A stretch of DNA of 64,000 nucleotides from Flavobacterium suaedae (GTDB lineage: Bacteria; Bacteroidota; Bacteroidia; Flavobacteriales; Flavobacteriaceae): assembly GCF_014642915.1 (NCBI RefSeq), contig NZ_BMJE01000001.1:596121-660120 (forward strand), in the 5' to 3' direction. Numbering within the stretch: position 1 is the stretch's first letter; every line of letters begins with the position of its first letter. Under the pieces are notes generated by a model, which made no database searches, was not told the origin of the DNA, and saw only the letters and a program-made list of their open reading frames with translations. The position numbers and the translations under genes are program-made. This document shows, piece by piece, positions 45,141 to 54,321 of the stretch.

Positions 45141-46907
45141 TTAGCTATTTCCTTTTTCCATTTTTTCTTTTAAAGCTGCAAGTGCATCTATATCACCCAG
45201 AGTAGTTTTCTCTGCATTGTTAGAGTTGCTGTTAGACTCTTGTGCAGCCTTAACATTCTTCTCTTCTTCATCTTTAAATGTAGCAGTGTGCGAAGCAACT
45301 ACTCTCTTGAATTCTTTATTAAATTCAATTACTTTAAAGTCTGCAGTATCACCTTTCTTAAGTTTCTTACCGTCTTCTTTTTCAAGGTGTCTTGTTGGTA
45401 TAAAGGCAACAATATCATCGTTAAACTTAACTGTAGCTCCTTTATCAACTATTTCAGAAATCTCTCCGTTGTGTACAGTACCTACTGCGAAAGAATCTTC
45501 ATACTTATCCCAAGGATTAGCTTGTGTTTGTTTGTGACCTAAAGATAATTTACGTCCGTCAACATCAAGTTCAAGAACTACTACGTCAAGAGTATCACCT
45601 ACATTTACAAATTCACTTGGGTGCTTAATTTTCTTAGTCCAAGAAAGGTCAGATATATAGATAAGACCATCAATACCTTCTTCAAGCTCTACAAATATAC
45701 CGAAGTTAGTAAAGTTTCTTACTACACCTGTATGCTTAGAACCTACAGGGTATTTAGTAGTAATATCAGTCCAAGGGTCTTGGCTAAGTTGCTTAATACC
45801 TAGAGACATTTTACGCTCATCTCTGTCAAGAGTAAGTATTTGAGCTTCTACTTCATCACCAACTTTTACAAAGTCTTGTGCTGAACGTAAGTGAGTAGAC
45901 CAAGACATTTCAGAAACGTGTATAAGTCCTTCAACACCTTCAGCTACTTCAATAAATGCACCGTAATCAGCTATAACAACTACTTTACCTTTAACCTTAT
46001 CACCTACTGCAAGGTTTGCGTCAAGCGCATCCCATGGGTGTGGGTGAAGCTGCTTAAGACCAAGTTGTATACGTGTTTTCTCATCATCAAAGTCAAGAAT
46101 AACAACGTTAAGTTTCTGGTCAAGTTCAAGAACTTCACTTGGGTGGTTAATACGGCTCCAAGAAAGGTCAGTAATGTGGATAAGTCCATCAACACCTCCA
46201 AGGTCAATAAATACACCGTAAGAAGTAATGTTCTTAACAACACCTTCAAGTACTTGTCCTTTTTCAAGCTGACCGATAATTTCTTTCTTCTGAATTTCGA
46301 TATCAGCTTCAATAAGTGCTTTATGCGATACAACAACGTTTTTAAATTCGTGATTAATCTTAACCACTTTAAATTCCATTGTTTTATTTACATACTGATC
46401 GTAATCTCTAATTGGCTTAACATCAATTTGAGAACCAGGAAGGAAAGCTTCAATACCAAATACATCTACAATCATACCTCCTTTAGTTCTGCATTTCACA
46501 AAACCATTAACAATCTCTCCTGTTTCGTGAGCATTGATAACTCTGTCCCAAGCTTTAATTGTACGTGCTTTTTTGTGAGATAGTACAAGCTGTCCTGATT
46601 TATCTTCACGAATATCAATAAGTACTTCTACTTTGTCACCTACTTTTAAATCCGGGTTGTAACGGAATTCGTTAAGCGATATAACACCTTCCGATTTTGC
46701 GTTGATATCAACAATAGCATCTCTGTCAGTAATTCTTACTACAGTACCTTCAACAACTTCGTCACTGTCGGTATCTACAAATGTTTTCTCAACTAATTCT
46801 TCGAATTCTTTTAAGTTACTTTCATCTACCGGATCAATACCTTCTTCAAAGTTATGCCAGTTAAAATCTTTTAAGAATTCTTCTTGTGTTTTTGTTTGCT
46901 CAGACAT
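45141..46907 (-). CDS. rpsA: 30S ribosomal protein S1 (bS1)
   Basis: bS1 binds mRNA at the ribosome through repeated S1 (OB-fold) domains. The 588-residue protein carries six: the short N-terminal repeat with VVEGTVVRITDRDAIVDI, then repeats with GMIVDVFGIEAFLP, the typical YGVFIDLGGVDGLIHITDLSW, YGAFIEVAEGVEGLIHVSEMSW and FGIFVELEEGIDGLIYISDLSW, and a last degenerate one. The Ser/Asn-rich tail (about 560-588) is low-complexity. In a phylum with hidden anti-Shine-Dalgarno, S1 is expected to matter strongly for initiation. A promoter lies about 120 bases upstream, leaving a long leader that could be the site of S1 autoregulation. Confidence 0.98.
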   Translation of the reverse strand: MSEQTKTQEEFLKDFNWHNFEEGIDPVDESNLKEFEELVEKTFVDTDSDEVVEGTVVRITDRDAIVDINAKSEGVISLNEFRYNPDLKVGDKVEVLIDIREDKSGQLVLSHKKARTIKAWDRVINAHETGEIVNGFVKCRTKGGMIVDVFGIEAFLPGSQIDVKPIRDYDQYVNKTMEFKVVKINHEFKNVVVSHKALIEADIEIQKKEIIGQLEKGQVLEGVVKNITSYGVFIDLGGVDGLIHITDLSWSRINHPSEVLELDQKLNVVILDFDDEKTRIQLGLKQLHPHPWDALDANLAVGDKVKGKVVVIADYGAFIEVAEGVEGLIHVSEMSWSTHLRSAQDFVKVGDEVEAQILTLDRDERKMSLGIKQLSQDPWTDITTKYPVGSKHTGVVRNFTNFGIFVELEEGIDGLIYISDLSWTKKIKHPSEFVNVGDTLDVVVLELDVDGRKLSLGHKQTQANPWDKYEDSFAVGTVHNGEISEIVDKGATVKFNDDIVAFIPTRHLEKEDGKKLKKGDTADFKVIEFNKEFKRVVASHTATFKDEEEKNVKAAQESNSNSNNAEKTTLGDIDALAALKEKMEKGNS

Positions 46908-47027
46908 ATGCTGAATAAAAAATTTGTATTCTGTGTTAACTATAGGTTTCGTGCAGTAGAAAACAGCAGAAGCAGTTTATATAAAATATTGATACCTAAT
47001 GGAAACCATTACCTGCCAAAAGGTGCG
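46908..47027 (-). promoter_or_regulatory. rpsA leader, candidate S1 autoregulatory region
   Basis: This stretch between the rpsA start and its promoter is transcribed as an mRNA leader of roughly 110 bases. It is A+T-rich and has a small inverted repeat (GGTAAT...CATTACC-type at about 46994-47013). rpsA leaders are sites of feedback control by S1 in other bacteria. The role here is inference. Confidence 0.35.
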
Positions 47028-47058
47028 CAAAATTACTATTATTTTTTTGATATACAAA
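47028..47058 (-). promoter_or_regulatory. Promoter of rpsA
   Basis: On the minus strand a TTTG (complement of 47055-47058) is separated by 19 bases from TAATTTTG (complement of 47028-47035). Both elements fit the Bacteroidota promoter perfectly. Confidence 0.82.
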
Positions 47059-47237
47059 CAAATAGCATACCTAAAGTACTTTATATAAAAAACTTTATGC
47101 AAATAATACTTATTTGCGGGAATAAAACTGATTTACAGCATATAAACAAAATCACTTTTTATTATATATAAATAATTTTATTTACCTTGGCAGTATGAAA
47201 AAGATTAATAATTAAGTTAAAAAACTTAATTTTTGCT
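47059..47237. other. Divergent intergenic region before the type B T9SS gene
   Basis: About 180 A+T-rich bases separate the rpsA promoter from the plus-strand secreted gene. They should contain that gene's promoter. A TTTTTG lies just before the ATG (47231-47235) in a TTAATTTTTG context, one base off the -7 consensus and too close to the start. No gene or further structure was seen. Confidence 0.5.
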
Positions 47238-50200
47238 ATGCATCCACACTTTACCACCCTTAATAAACCAATAAGGTTTAAAAAATTGTTTCTATTATTT
47301 AAGTTTTGCCTGACAATAATATTTATTACAACACAAAATGTTAGTGCGCAAGACCTCAACCTCTCTATATCTGTAACAAACCAAACATGCCCCGGTAACG
47401 GTGCTATGAGTTTTACGGTAGATAACATTTCCTCTGCTCCTGTTAACTATGTGGTTTACTTACTCCCGGACACTGCAAACCCTATATATAATAATACAGA
47501 AGCTAACGTAACAGGGCTTGTAGATGGTAATTATTTAGTAATTGCTACTCAAAATGATAATGGTACAACCTATACTGATGAACAAGAGGTAACTATTGAA
47601 GACGAAACTACACCTTTAATATATAATGTTACAAGTGTTGATACTACTTGTGGCGATGATGGTACTATTACTATTAATGTAGAAGAAGGTAATCCCGTTA
47701 CATATGAAATACTAACAGGACCTGTTACAGCGGGGCCACAAGCATCAAATGTTTTTGAAAATGTACCTGACGGAACTTATACAGTCAGAGTAACCGATAA
47801 TTGCGGTGAAGGCATAGTAAAAGCACATACAGTACTATCATCAGTAACAGGAATAGTGATTGGTTTACCGGGCTTTCCTGATACCGAATTACCTGATTGC
47901 AATGAAATAACAGTAAGCCACAACCTTAGCCCTGAAGATCAGGATATACCTATGGCATTACCAATATCAGTTACAGTAACAGTATACCCTCCGGGTGGTG
48001 GCACACCAATAGTATTTACGCAAACAGCTAATGGAGATCCTTCAGGCTTCGCTATTGATGAAATTATACCATTTTATTATGATACTGATTATTATTACGA
48101 CCTTGAGATAGTAGATGCATGCGGAGCTGTATACACGCAAAACAATAATCTTGTAAGACAGAAACTTACCGTTGTGGGTGGTTTTGATAATGCTGATTGT
48201 CCCGGTAAATTTCTATTTATTGATGTATATAAATATGGTGCTCCTTTTACAGTAGAGTTCCTTTCAGTTCCTGCTGGCTTTAATCCTGAAGATTTTAACA
48301 CCGAACATCCTGGTCCTTTTACTGATGAAAACAACGTACAGTATGGCGATGAAGAAAATCCCGTGCCTTACGGTATATACGAAATAAAAGTTGCGGATAA
48401 TTGCGGACGTGAAGAAACTATTTTACTGGAGTTAGAAGAACTTGAAATTGAAACACAAGTTACTGCTTTCAATAACGACTGTGTAAATAACCTTGGAAGA
48501 ACAGAAATACTACTTCCCGGTTTTCCGATAACAGGTGGTAATATACTATCAGGACCTGATGAATATACAGAAACACTTCCTTTTGACCTGTCAAACTATG
48601 TTAACGATGAAGGAAATATAGAAATTGGAGGACTCCCACCGGGAACATACCAATTTGAAGTTTTTGATGACTGCGGAAATACTTACCCTGCCGAAGTTGT
48701 TATTCCTGAATTTAGCGCATCAGGAATTGCCTATAATGCCCGTCCTGACTGTACACCGGGTCTTGGTAGCCTACGGGTAGCAGGTGGATATGCATTAACA
48801 TCCGTAATAATTACAGAAGCGCCTGATGAGTTTTCAGAAACGTTACCGTATGATGCTTCAGAATTTATTTCTCCAGGTGGTTCATTTTATTTAGATGAAC
48901 TTCCTCCCGGTGAATATGTACTAACAGCATCTACAGATTGTACCGATGACCAAATTGTAACAGCAAATGTTATGGGGTATGAAGTAACTACTAATAACAT
49001 ATATGAAACAAGACATTGTGGCGCTTTTGATGTTACTGTAGAGCACGACAGTAACGGCTCAGCATTTGTTAAGTTTTGGCTACAAAAAAAGATTGATACT
49101 GATACATGGGGGCATCCGTCATTAGGCATTGAGTATATTGAAGGAGAAGTACCTTCGGAAGATGATTCCAGGGAGTTAATCAACAATACTGCTACCTACA
49201 ATATTATTAATACAGGCGAATTTAGGGTTTTAAAATCGTACAGAGCTTTTGGCAGAGGAACAGAAATAAAAATGTGTGTTGAAGTTTTATACGAGTTTGA
49301 ATTTTATGATGATTTAAATATTATAGAGCTAAAAAATCTTACCTGCATAGGGAATGTGGCAGACGTAGAAGTTACAGCAATAGGTGCAGAACCACTTACT
49401 TATAAAATTATAGAGAAAGACGGAGATAGTTCCTTTACAATAGATAACGGCACTAATAATGTATTTACAGGATTAGAAACCGCTTCATATAAAATACGTG
49501 TAGATGACCCTTGCGGTAATTTTGATACTATGGAGTTTAATGTTGCAGACCTCCCATCATTAGTAAACGCAAATACACCACCTGATATGGAAGTATGCGA
49601 TGAAGGTTATGATAATACCGAAACTTTTGATTTAAGTGACCAAGATGAAATAATATTAGGAGGGCAATCTAATGACGATGTTGTACTCACATACCACAGT
49701 ACATTACTTGATGCTGAAATAAATGCTAGTCCTATAGATGTTATTTACCCTCAAACAACAGGAACTTCAACAGTATATGCCCGAATAACAAAAGTAGATG
49801 ATGTTAATTGCTATTCCACAACATACTTTCATGTAATAGTAAGACCTACCCCACAACTGCAAATGCAGGAAGAATGGTCTATGTGTGAAGACTCTACTGT
49901 TACACTAATAGCTGATTTAGGTTATGATAGTTATGAATGGTCTGACGGAACACAAGGAAGAATAAAAACAGTAAGCGAACCCGGTGAATATACGGTTACA
50001 GTACAAAACCAATACGGTTGCGAAGCATCAAAAACAGTTACCGTTGTAGAATCATTAGCGCCAAGAATAGCGACTTTAACTATTGAAGACTGGACTGATG
50101 ATGAAAACGTAATAACAGTACTACTGGAAAACCCATCACCTAATTTTGAGTATTCTATTGACGGCATTACTTATCAGGAGAGCAATACTTTTACAGGATT

Positions 50201-50534
50201 AACTCCCGGAGAATACGATGTATACGTACGTGATAAATATAATTGTGGAGAAGATGAAGGCGCTGTATACCTTTTAACCTATCCTAAATTTTTCACCCCA
50301 AATGGCGATGGTGTAAACGAACGTTGGCGAATTGCTTTTTCAACCATAGCAGAGCCTAATTTATACACCTTTATTTACGACCGTTACGGTAAACTAATAG
50401 CCGGTTTTGGTACAGACAGCTTAGGTTGGGATGGTACTTTTAATGGCGTTAACCTCCCTTCTACTGACTACTGGTTTGTGGTAATACGCGAAAATGGTAA
50501 AGAATACAAAGGGCACTTCTCTATGATACGATAA
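47238..50534 (+). CDS. Secreted adhesin-like protein with T9SS type B sorting domain
   Basis: The 1098-residue protein has a signal peptide (about 15-38, cleaved near VSAQ) and a tandem array of SprB-like repeats. Each starts at a Cys (NQTCPGNG, DTTCGDDG, NADCPGKF, NNDCVNNL, RPDCTPGL, NLTCIGNV) and ends with a P-x-G-x-Y motif followed by DxCG (for example VPDGTYTVRVTDNCG). Around 900-1000 are two further Ig-like domains. The last 85 residues (KFFTPNGDGVNERWRI to HFSMIR) form a gliding-motility/CHU_C domain, which is the type B T9SS sorting signal; proteins of this class are usually surface-displayed with the help of PorP/SprF-type partners. No such gene lies nearby. The role is probably surface adhesion. 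Confidence 0.88.
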   Translation: MHPHFTTLNKPIRFKKLFLLFKFCLTIIFITTQNVSAQDLNLSISVTNQTCPGNGAMSFTVDNISSAPVNYVVYLLPDTANPIYNNTEANVTGLVDGNYLVIATQNDNGTTYTDEQEVTIEDETTPLIYNVTSVDTTCGDDGTITINVEEGNPVTYEILTGPVTAGPQASNVFENVPDGTYTVRVTDNCGEGIVKAHTVLSSVTGIVIGLPGFPDTELPDCNEITVSHNLSPEDQDIPMALPISVTVTVYPPGGGTPIVFTQTANGDPSGFAIDEIIPFYYDTDYYYDLEIVDACGAVYTQNNNLVRQKLTVVGGFDNADCPGKFLFIDVYKYGAPFTVEFLSVPAGFNPEDFNTEHPGPFTDENNVQYGDEENPVPYGIYEIKVADNCGREETILLELEELEIETQVTAFNNDCVNNLGRTEILLPGFPITGGNILSGPDEYTETLPFDLSNYVNDEGNIEIGGLPPGTYQFEVFDDCGNTYPAEVVIPEFSASGIAYNARPDCTPGLGSLRVAGGYALTSVIITEAPDEFSETLPYDASEFISPGGSFYLDELPPGEYVLTASTDCTDDQIVTANVMGYEVTTNNIYETRHCGAFDVTVEHDSNGSAFVKFWLQKKIDTDTWGHPSLGIEYIEGEVPSEDDSRELINNTATYNIINTGEFRVLKSYRAFGRGTEIKMCVEVLYEFEFYDDLNIIELKNLTCIGNVADVEVTAIGAEPLTYKIIEKDGDSSFTIDNGTNNVFTGLETASYKIRVDDPCGNFDTMEFNVADLPSLVNANTPPDMEVCDEGYDNTETFDLSDQDEIILGGQSNDDVVLTYHSTLLDAEINASPIDVIYPQTTGTSTVYARITKVDDVNCYSTTYFHVIVRPTPQLQMQEEWSMCEDSTVTLIADLGYDSYEWSDGTQGRIKTVSEPGEYTVTVQNQYGCEASKTVTVVESLAPRIATLTIEDWTDDENVITVLLENPSPNFEYSIDGITYQESNTFTGLTPGEYDVYVRDKYNCGEDEGAVYLLTYPKFFTPNGDGVNERWRIAFSTIAEPNLYTFIYDRYGKLIAGFGTDSLGWDGTFNGVNLPSTDYWFVVIRENGKEYKGHFSMIR

Positions 50535-50587
50535 TTTGTTTCGTTAGTGAATCAACATGACGAATGTCATATTTTAATAAACTACAC

Positions 50588-50618
50588 AGTGATAATTTTG
50601 CGCCTCAAAATTATCACT
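50588..50618 (+). promoter_or_regulatory. Palindrome covering the promoter of the U32 gene
   Basis: A perfect 13-bp inverted repeat with a 5-base spacer (CGCCT) ends one base before the ATG of the U32 gene. Its left arm contains TAATTTTG (50593-50600), a full -7 promoter match. It could be an operator bound by a dimeric regulator or an mRNA hairpin at the start codon. Confidence 0.65.
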
Positions 50619-50619
50619 A

Positions 50620-51876
50620 ATGACTGAAAACGGAAAAATAGAACTTATGGCACCTGCGGGAAACTTTGAATCCCTACAGGCTGCTTTAGACAATGGAGCT
50701 GATTCGGTTTACTTCGGCGTAGAACAGCTAAACATGCGTGCAAGAGCATCTATAAATTTTACACTTGATGACCTGCCGGAAATTACAAAACGCTGCGAAG
50801 CAAAAGGTGTTCGTACTTACCTTACGCTGAATACTATTATTTACGACCATGACCTTTCGCTTATTAAAACACTTTTAGACAAAGCTAAAGAAGCCAACAT
50901 TACAGCAGTAATTGCTATGGACCAAGCAGTAATTGCCTATGCAAGGCAAATAAACATAGAAGTACATATTTCCACACAAATAAACATTACCAACATAGAA
51001 ACTGTTAAGTTTTACGCCATGTTTGCAGATACTGTTGTATTAAGCCGAGAACTTAGCTTAACACAGGTAAAGAAAATTACCGAACAAATAGAAAAGGAAC
51101 AAATAAAAGGTCCATCCGGCAGGTTAGTTGAAATAGAAATATTCGGGCACGGTGCATTGTGTATGGCAGTATCGGGTAAATGTTATTTAAGTCTGCATTC
51201 TCATAACTCTTCTGCAAACAGAGGCGCATGCAAGCAAAACTGCCGTAAAAAGTATATAGTAACCGACCAGGAAAGCGGTTTTGAGGTAGAAATTGATAAT
51301 GAGTACATGATGTCGCCTAAAGATTTATGTACTATTGACTTCCTTGATGAAATTGCAGCCTCAGGTATTAAAGTATTAAAAATTGAAGGTAGAGGTCGCG
51401 CTCCTGAGTATGTTGCTACTGTTATTAAATGTTACAGAGAAGCTATTGACTCCATTAATAACGGTACTTATACCAAGGAGAAAGGCAGGGAATGGATGGA
51501 AGAGCTTAAAAAAGTATATAATCGCGGTTTCTGGACAGGTTACTACCTTGGGCAGAAACTGGGAGAATGGTCGCCAATAAGCGGTTCTATGGCTACACAG
51601 CGTAAAGTGTATATTGGAAAAGGAAGACACTTTTACCCGAAAGCAAGCATAGGGGAATTTTTAATTGAAGCCTACGATTTACAAGTTGGTGATACTATAT
51701 TAATTACCGGCCCTACTACAGGAGCTAAAGAAACTACTGTTACATCGCTTATGGTAGATGATATAGCATCAGAAAAAGCTACTAAAGGAGATAAAATTAC
51801 ATTACCAATAGATTTTAGAATTCGACCTTCAGACAAATTGTATAAATTGGTAAAAACCGAATATGCCGAAGCCTGA
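50620..51876 (+). CDS. Peptidase U32 family protein (TrhP/RlhA-like RNA hydroxylation factor)
   Basis: The 418-residue protein matches the U32 family: GNFESLQAALDNGADSVYFG near the start, LNTIIYDHDLS, VHISTQINITN, and the characteristic Cys-rich segment FGHGALCMAVSGKCYLS followed by SANRGACKQNCRKKY, which binds an iron-sulfur cluster in characterised members. Family members TrhP and RlhA hydroxylate tRNA or rRNA rather than act as proteases; this one resembles TrhP in layout, but its RNA target is not known. The stop overlaps the ATG of a ferredoxin gene by one base, fitting an Fe-S requirement. A palindrome spans its promoter. Confidence 0.9.
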   Translation: MTENGKIELMAPAGNFESLQAALDNGADSVYFGVEQLNMRARASINFTLDDLPEITKRCEAKGVRTYLTLNTIIYDHDLSLIKTLLDKAKEANITAVIAMDQAVIAYARQINIEVHISTQINITNIETVKFYAMFADTVVLSRELSLTQVKKITEQIEKEQIKGPSGRLVEIEIFGHGALCMAVSGKCYLSLHSHNSSANRGACKQNCRKKYIVTDQESGFEVEIDNEYMMSPKDLCTIDFLDEIAASGIKVLKIEGRGRAPEYVATVIKCYREAIDSINNGTYTKEKGREWMEELKKVYNRGFWTGYYLGQKLGEWSPISGSMATQRKVYIGKGRHFYPKASIGEFLIEAYDLQVGDTILITGPTTGAKETTVTSLMVDDIASEKATKGDKITLPIDFRIRPSDKLYKLVKTEYAEA

Positions 51877-52106
51877 TGATAGTAATAACATTACAACGAA
51901 ATAAATGTATTGGCTGTAATTATTGTGCTGAACTGGCTCCGCAAAAATTCAGGATGTCTAAAAAGGACGGTAAATCGGTATTATTGCATTCCACAGAGAA
52001 AAAAGGCTTCTTTACCTTAAAAGAACCTGACTATTCACAACTGGAAGATTGTGAAAAGGCAGCGAAAGCCTGCCCTGTAAAAATTATATCAGTAAAAGAA
52101 ACATAA
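51876..52106 (+). CDS. Small single-cluster ferredoxin
   Basis: The 76-residue protein has one [4Fe-4S] site: C11, C14 and C17 in NKCIGCNYC, and C66 in ACPVKI, with an additional Cys59 nearby. It carries an insert between the two halves where a second cluster would be in longer ferredoxins. Its ATG overlaps the stop of the U32 gene, so the two are cotranslated. It is likely the electron donor or cluster partner of the U32 protein; that link is inference from genetic coupling. A strong terminator follows. Confidence 0.88.
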   Translation: MIVITLQRNKCIGCNYCAELAPQKFRMSKKDGKSVLLHSTEKKGFFTLKEPDYSQLEDCEKAAKACPVKIISVKET

Positions 52107-52109
52107 ATA

Positions 52110-52142
52110 AAAAGCCCGAACAATTATAGTTCGGGCTTTTTT
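52110..52142 (+). terminator. Bidirectional terminator between ferredoxin and nucleoside transporter genes
   Basis: A 12-bp perfect inverted repeat (AAAAGCCCGAAC and complement) with a 7-base loop is flanked by A and T tracts. Confidence 0.93.
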
Positions 52143-52171
52143 ATATTTTTTTAATTAGAACACCTATTCTG

Positions 52172-53545
52172 TTAGTGACTAACTGACTCTACATCTTCAG
52201 GGTTATGTTTGTGTTTAAACAATATAGCAAATGCTATAGCTACCACTAAAGCATACACTGCAAAAGCAAGCCATATACTGTGCCAGTCTTTCATAAAAAT
52301 AGTATCGCTAAAGCTACCATTAGCAGTTACCTCTATACCTCTTTCGTTTACTAATTCCAACATTTTAGAGTTAGATGGTTCTGTTTCTAAAAACGTAGCA
52401 AGCCTCTCACTATTTGAAAATGATTTGGTGAAATACTTATCAATCATCCAACCGGAAGTAAAACTACCTAATACTGCACCAAAACCGTTTGTCATCATCA
52501 TAAACAAACCTTGTGCTGATGAACGTATTTTTGCAGGTGTTGTAGTCTCTACAAATAACGACCCTGATATATTAAAGAAGTCAAAAGCCATACCGTATAC
52601 AATACACGAAAGTATAATCATCCACAAGCCTGTTACAGGGTCTCCGTAAGCAAATAAAGCGAAACGTAATACCCATGCCAGCATACTAATAAGCATTACC
52701 TGCTTAATACCAAATCGCTTTAAGAAGAATGGAATTGCCAATATAAACAGGGTTTCTGAAACCTGAGAAATAGACATTATTATGGTACTGTACTCTACTA
52801 CGAAAGAATCAGCGTATTTAGGAAAGAATTTAAATTCATCTAAAAACACATCTCCGTAAGCATTAGTCAGCTGTAATGCACCTCCCAAAAACATAGAGAA
52901 TATAAAGAACAATGCTATTTTATACTGCCCGAAAAGTTTAAAGGCTTCCAGTCCGAAAGCTTCTGATAGTGTAGCATTGGCTTTCGTATTTTTAGGCTTA
53001 CACTTAGGCAATGTAAATGCATATATACCCAAAAGTACAGCAGCTATACCTGCTATATAAAACTGAAATTCTGTTGCTTTACTGCCTGTAAGGTTAGTAA
53101 CCCACATGGCAACTATAAAACCTATAGTACCCCAAACCCTGATAGGCGGAAAATCTTTCACTACATCAAAGCCGTTTGATTTTAAGGCATTATAGGATAT
53201 GGAATTACTTAATGCAATAGTAGGCATATAAAAACACATTGCTGCCAGCATTACATATATAAAAGTATTGGGGTCACTTACTTGGGGAATAAAAAATAAT
53301 GTTGCGGCATACAGTAAATGTAACACACCATACAGTCGTTCTGCATTTATCCATCTGTCAGCTATAATACCTGTAAGAGTAGGCATAAATATAGACGCTA
53401 TACCCATGGTCCCAAAAACAAGACCAAATTGGGTTCCATCCCATTGTCTTGTACCAAACCAGTAGTTAGCAATCGTTATAAGCCATGCTCCCCAAACAAA
53501 AAATTGGAAAAAGCTCATGGCTACGAGGCGGTCTTTAATCCCCAT
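52172..53545 (-). CDS. Nucleoside transporter, NupG-type MFS permease
   Basis: The 457-residue inner membrane protein has about 12 transmembrane helices and belongs to the nucleoside:H+ symporter branch of the major facilitator superfamily. Key segments are the N-terminal LVAMSFFQFFVWGAWLITIANY, the FGTMGIASIFMPTLTGIIADRW loop (with conserved ADRW), and KPxGNVTxx-like features replaced by an acidic long loop near 350-400 with no clear role. The C-terminus is short and cytosolic. It probably imports nucleosides for salvage, consistent with the periplasmic nucleotidase pair encoded earlier in the window, but they are far apart. It converges with the ferredoxin gene. Confidence 0.85.
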   Translation of the reverse strand: MGIKDRLVAMSFFQFFVWGAWLITIANYWFGTRQWDGTQFGLVFGTMGIASIFMPTLTGIIADRWINAERLYGVLHLLYAATLFFIPQVSDPNTFIYVMLAAMCFYMPTIALSNSISYNALKSNGFDVVKDFPPIRVWGTIGFIVAMWVTNLTGSKATEFQFYIAGIAAVLLGIYAFTLPKCKPKNTKANATLSEAFGLEAFKLFGQYKIALFFIFSMFLGGALQLTNAYGDVFLDEFKFFPKYADSFVVEYSTIIMSISQVSETLFILAIPFFLKRFGIKQVMLISMLAWVLRFALFAYGDPVTGLWMIILSCIVYGMAFDFFNISGSLFVETTTPAKIRSSAQGLFMMMTNGFGAVLGSFTSGWMIDKYFTKSFSNSERLATFLETEPSNSKMLELVNERGIEVTANGSFSDTIFMKDWHSIWLAFAVYALVVAIAFAILFKHKHNPEDVESVSH

Positions 53546-53625
53546 AAGAACAAAAAATCAAATTAACATTTAATTAACGGAAACAAAACTATTAATAAAA
53601 TTTGATTTTCAGCTTACTACCGCCG

Positions 53626-54321
53626 TTAAAGTTGAGAGGCTTTATGTGCTAATTGTACAACTTTTTCAAACTGCTCGGTAATGGTCATATCAGAGTTGTC
53701 TATTTCAATAGCATCATCAGCTTTTACCAAAGGAGAATCTGCCCTGCTGGAGTCAATACTATCACGCTCTTTTACATTTTGCAAAACATCCTCAAATTCA
53801 ACATTCTCACCTTTCTGTAAAAGTTCATCATAACGGCGTTTGGCTCTGGTTTCTGCACTGGCTATCATGTATAGTTTAAGTTCTGCATCAGGAAAAACAA
53901 CAGTACCTATATCCCTGCCATCCATTACAATACCTTTATCAGCCCCCATTTGCTTTTGTTGCTCTACCAGTTTAGCGCGCACTTCTGAAACTGCAGCTAC
54001 TTTGCTTACTAATCTTGAAACTTCAAGTGTACGGATTATCTTTTCAACATTATTACCGTTAAGATACATTTCAGCAAAGCCTAAAGCTTCATTAAACTTA
54101 AATTGTAACTGTATCTTGGGTAAATCTGCAATTAATTCTTCTTTATTAAAGCTATCAGTAGTTATATAACCCTTTTCCATTGCATAATAGGTTACAGCTC
54201 TGTACATAGCACCTGTGTCTACATATACATAACCTAAATGGCTTGCTAGCTGTTTAGCTAAAGTACTTTTCCCTGTAGAGGAAAAACCGTCTATTGCAAT
54301 GGTAATTTTTTTATCCAACAC
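53626..54321 (-). CDS. cmk: Cytidylate kinase, with GTG start
   Basis: Cmk phosphorylates CMP and dCMP to the diphosphates. The 231-residue protein has the P-loop GFSSTGKSTLA (about 12-22), VDTGAMYRAVTYYA, the DGRDIGTVVFPDAELK segment and SIDSSRADSPLVKADDA. There is no in-frame ATG before the P-loop and a stop codon lies three codons upstream of the GTG at 54321, so GTG or the following TTG must be the start. The gene begins 6 bases after the porQ stop and is therefore likely translated by coupling. The porQ-cmk pairing is common in this family. Confidence 0.95.
   Translation of the reverse strand: MLDKKITIAIDGFSSTGKSTLAKQLASHLGYVYVDTGAMYRAVTYYAMEKGYITTDSFNKEELIADLPKIQLQFKFNEALGFAEMYLNGNNVEKIIRTLEVSRLVSKVAAVSEVRAKLVEQQKQMGADKGIVMDGRDIGTVVFPDAELKLYMIASAETRAKRRYDELLQKGENVEFEDVLQNVKERDSIDSSRADSPLVKADDAIEIDNSDMTITEQFEKVVQLAHKASQL

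Noticed and set aside
45891..46583. A long plus-strand open frame of 230 codons opposite rpsA
   Set aside because: It is antisense to the S1 repeats of rpsA, has an unnatural Asn/Phe/Lys/Tyr-rich composition and no domain; it is a shadow of a highly conserved gene.
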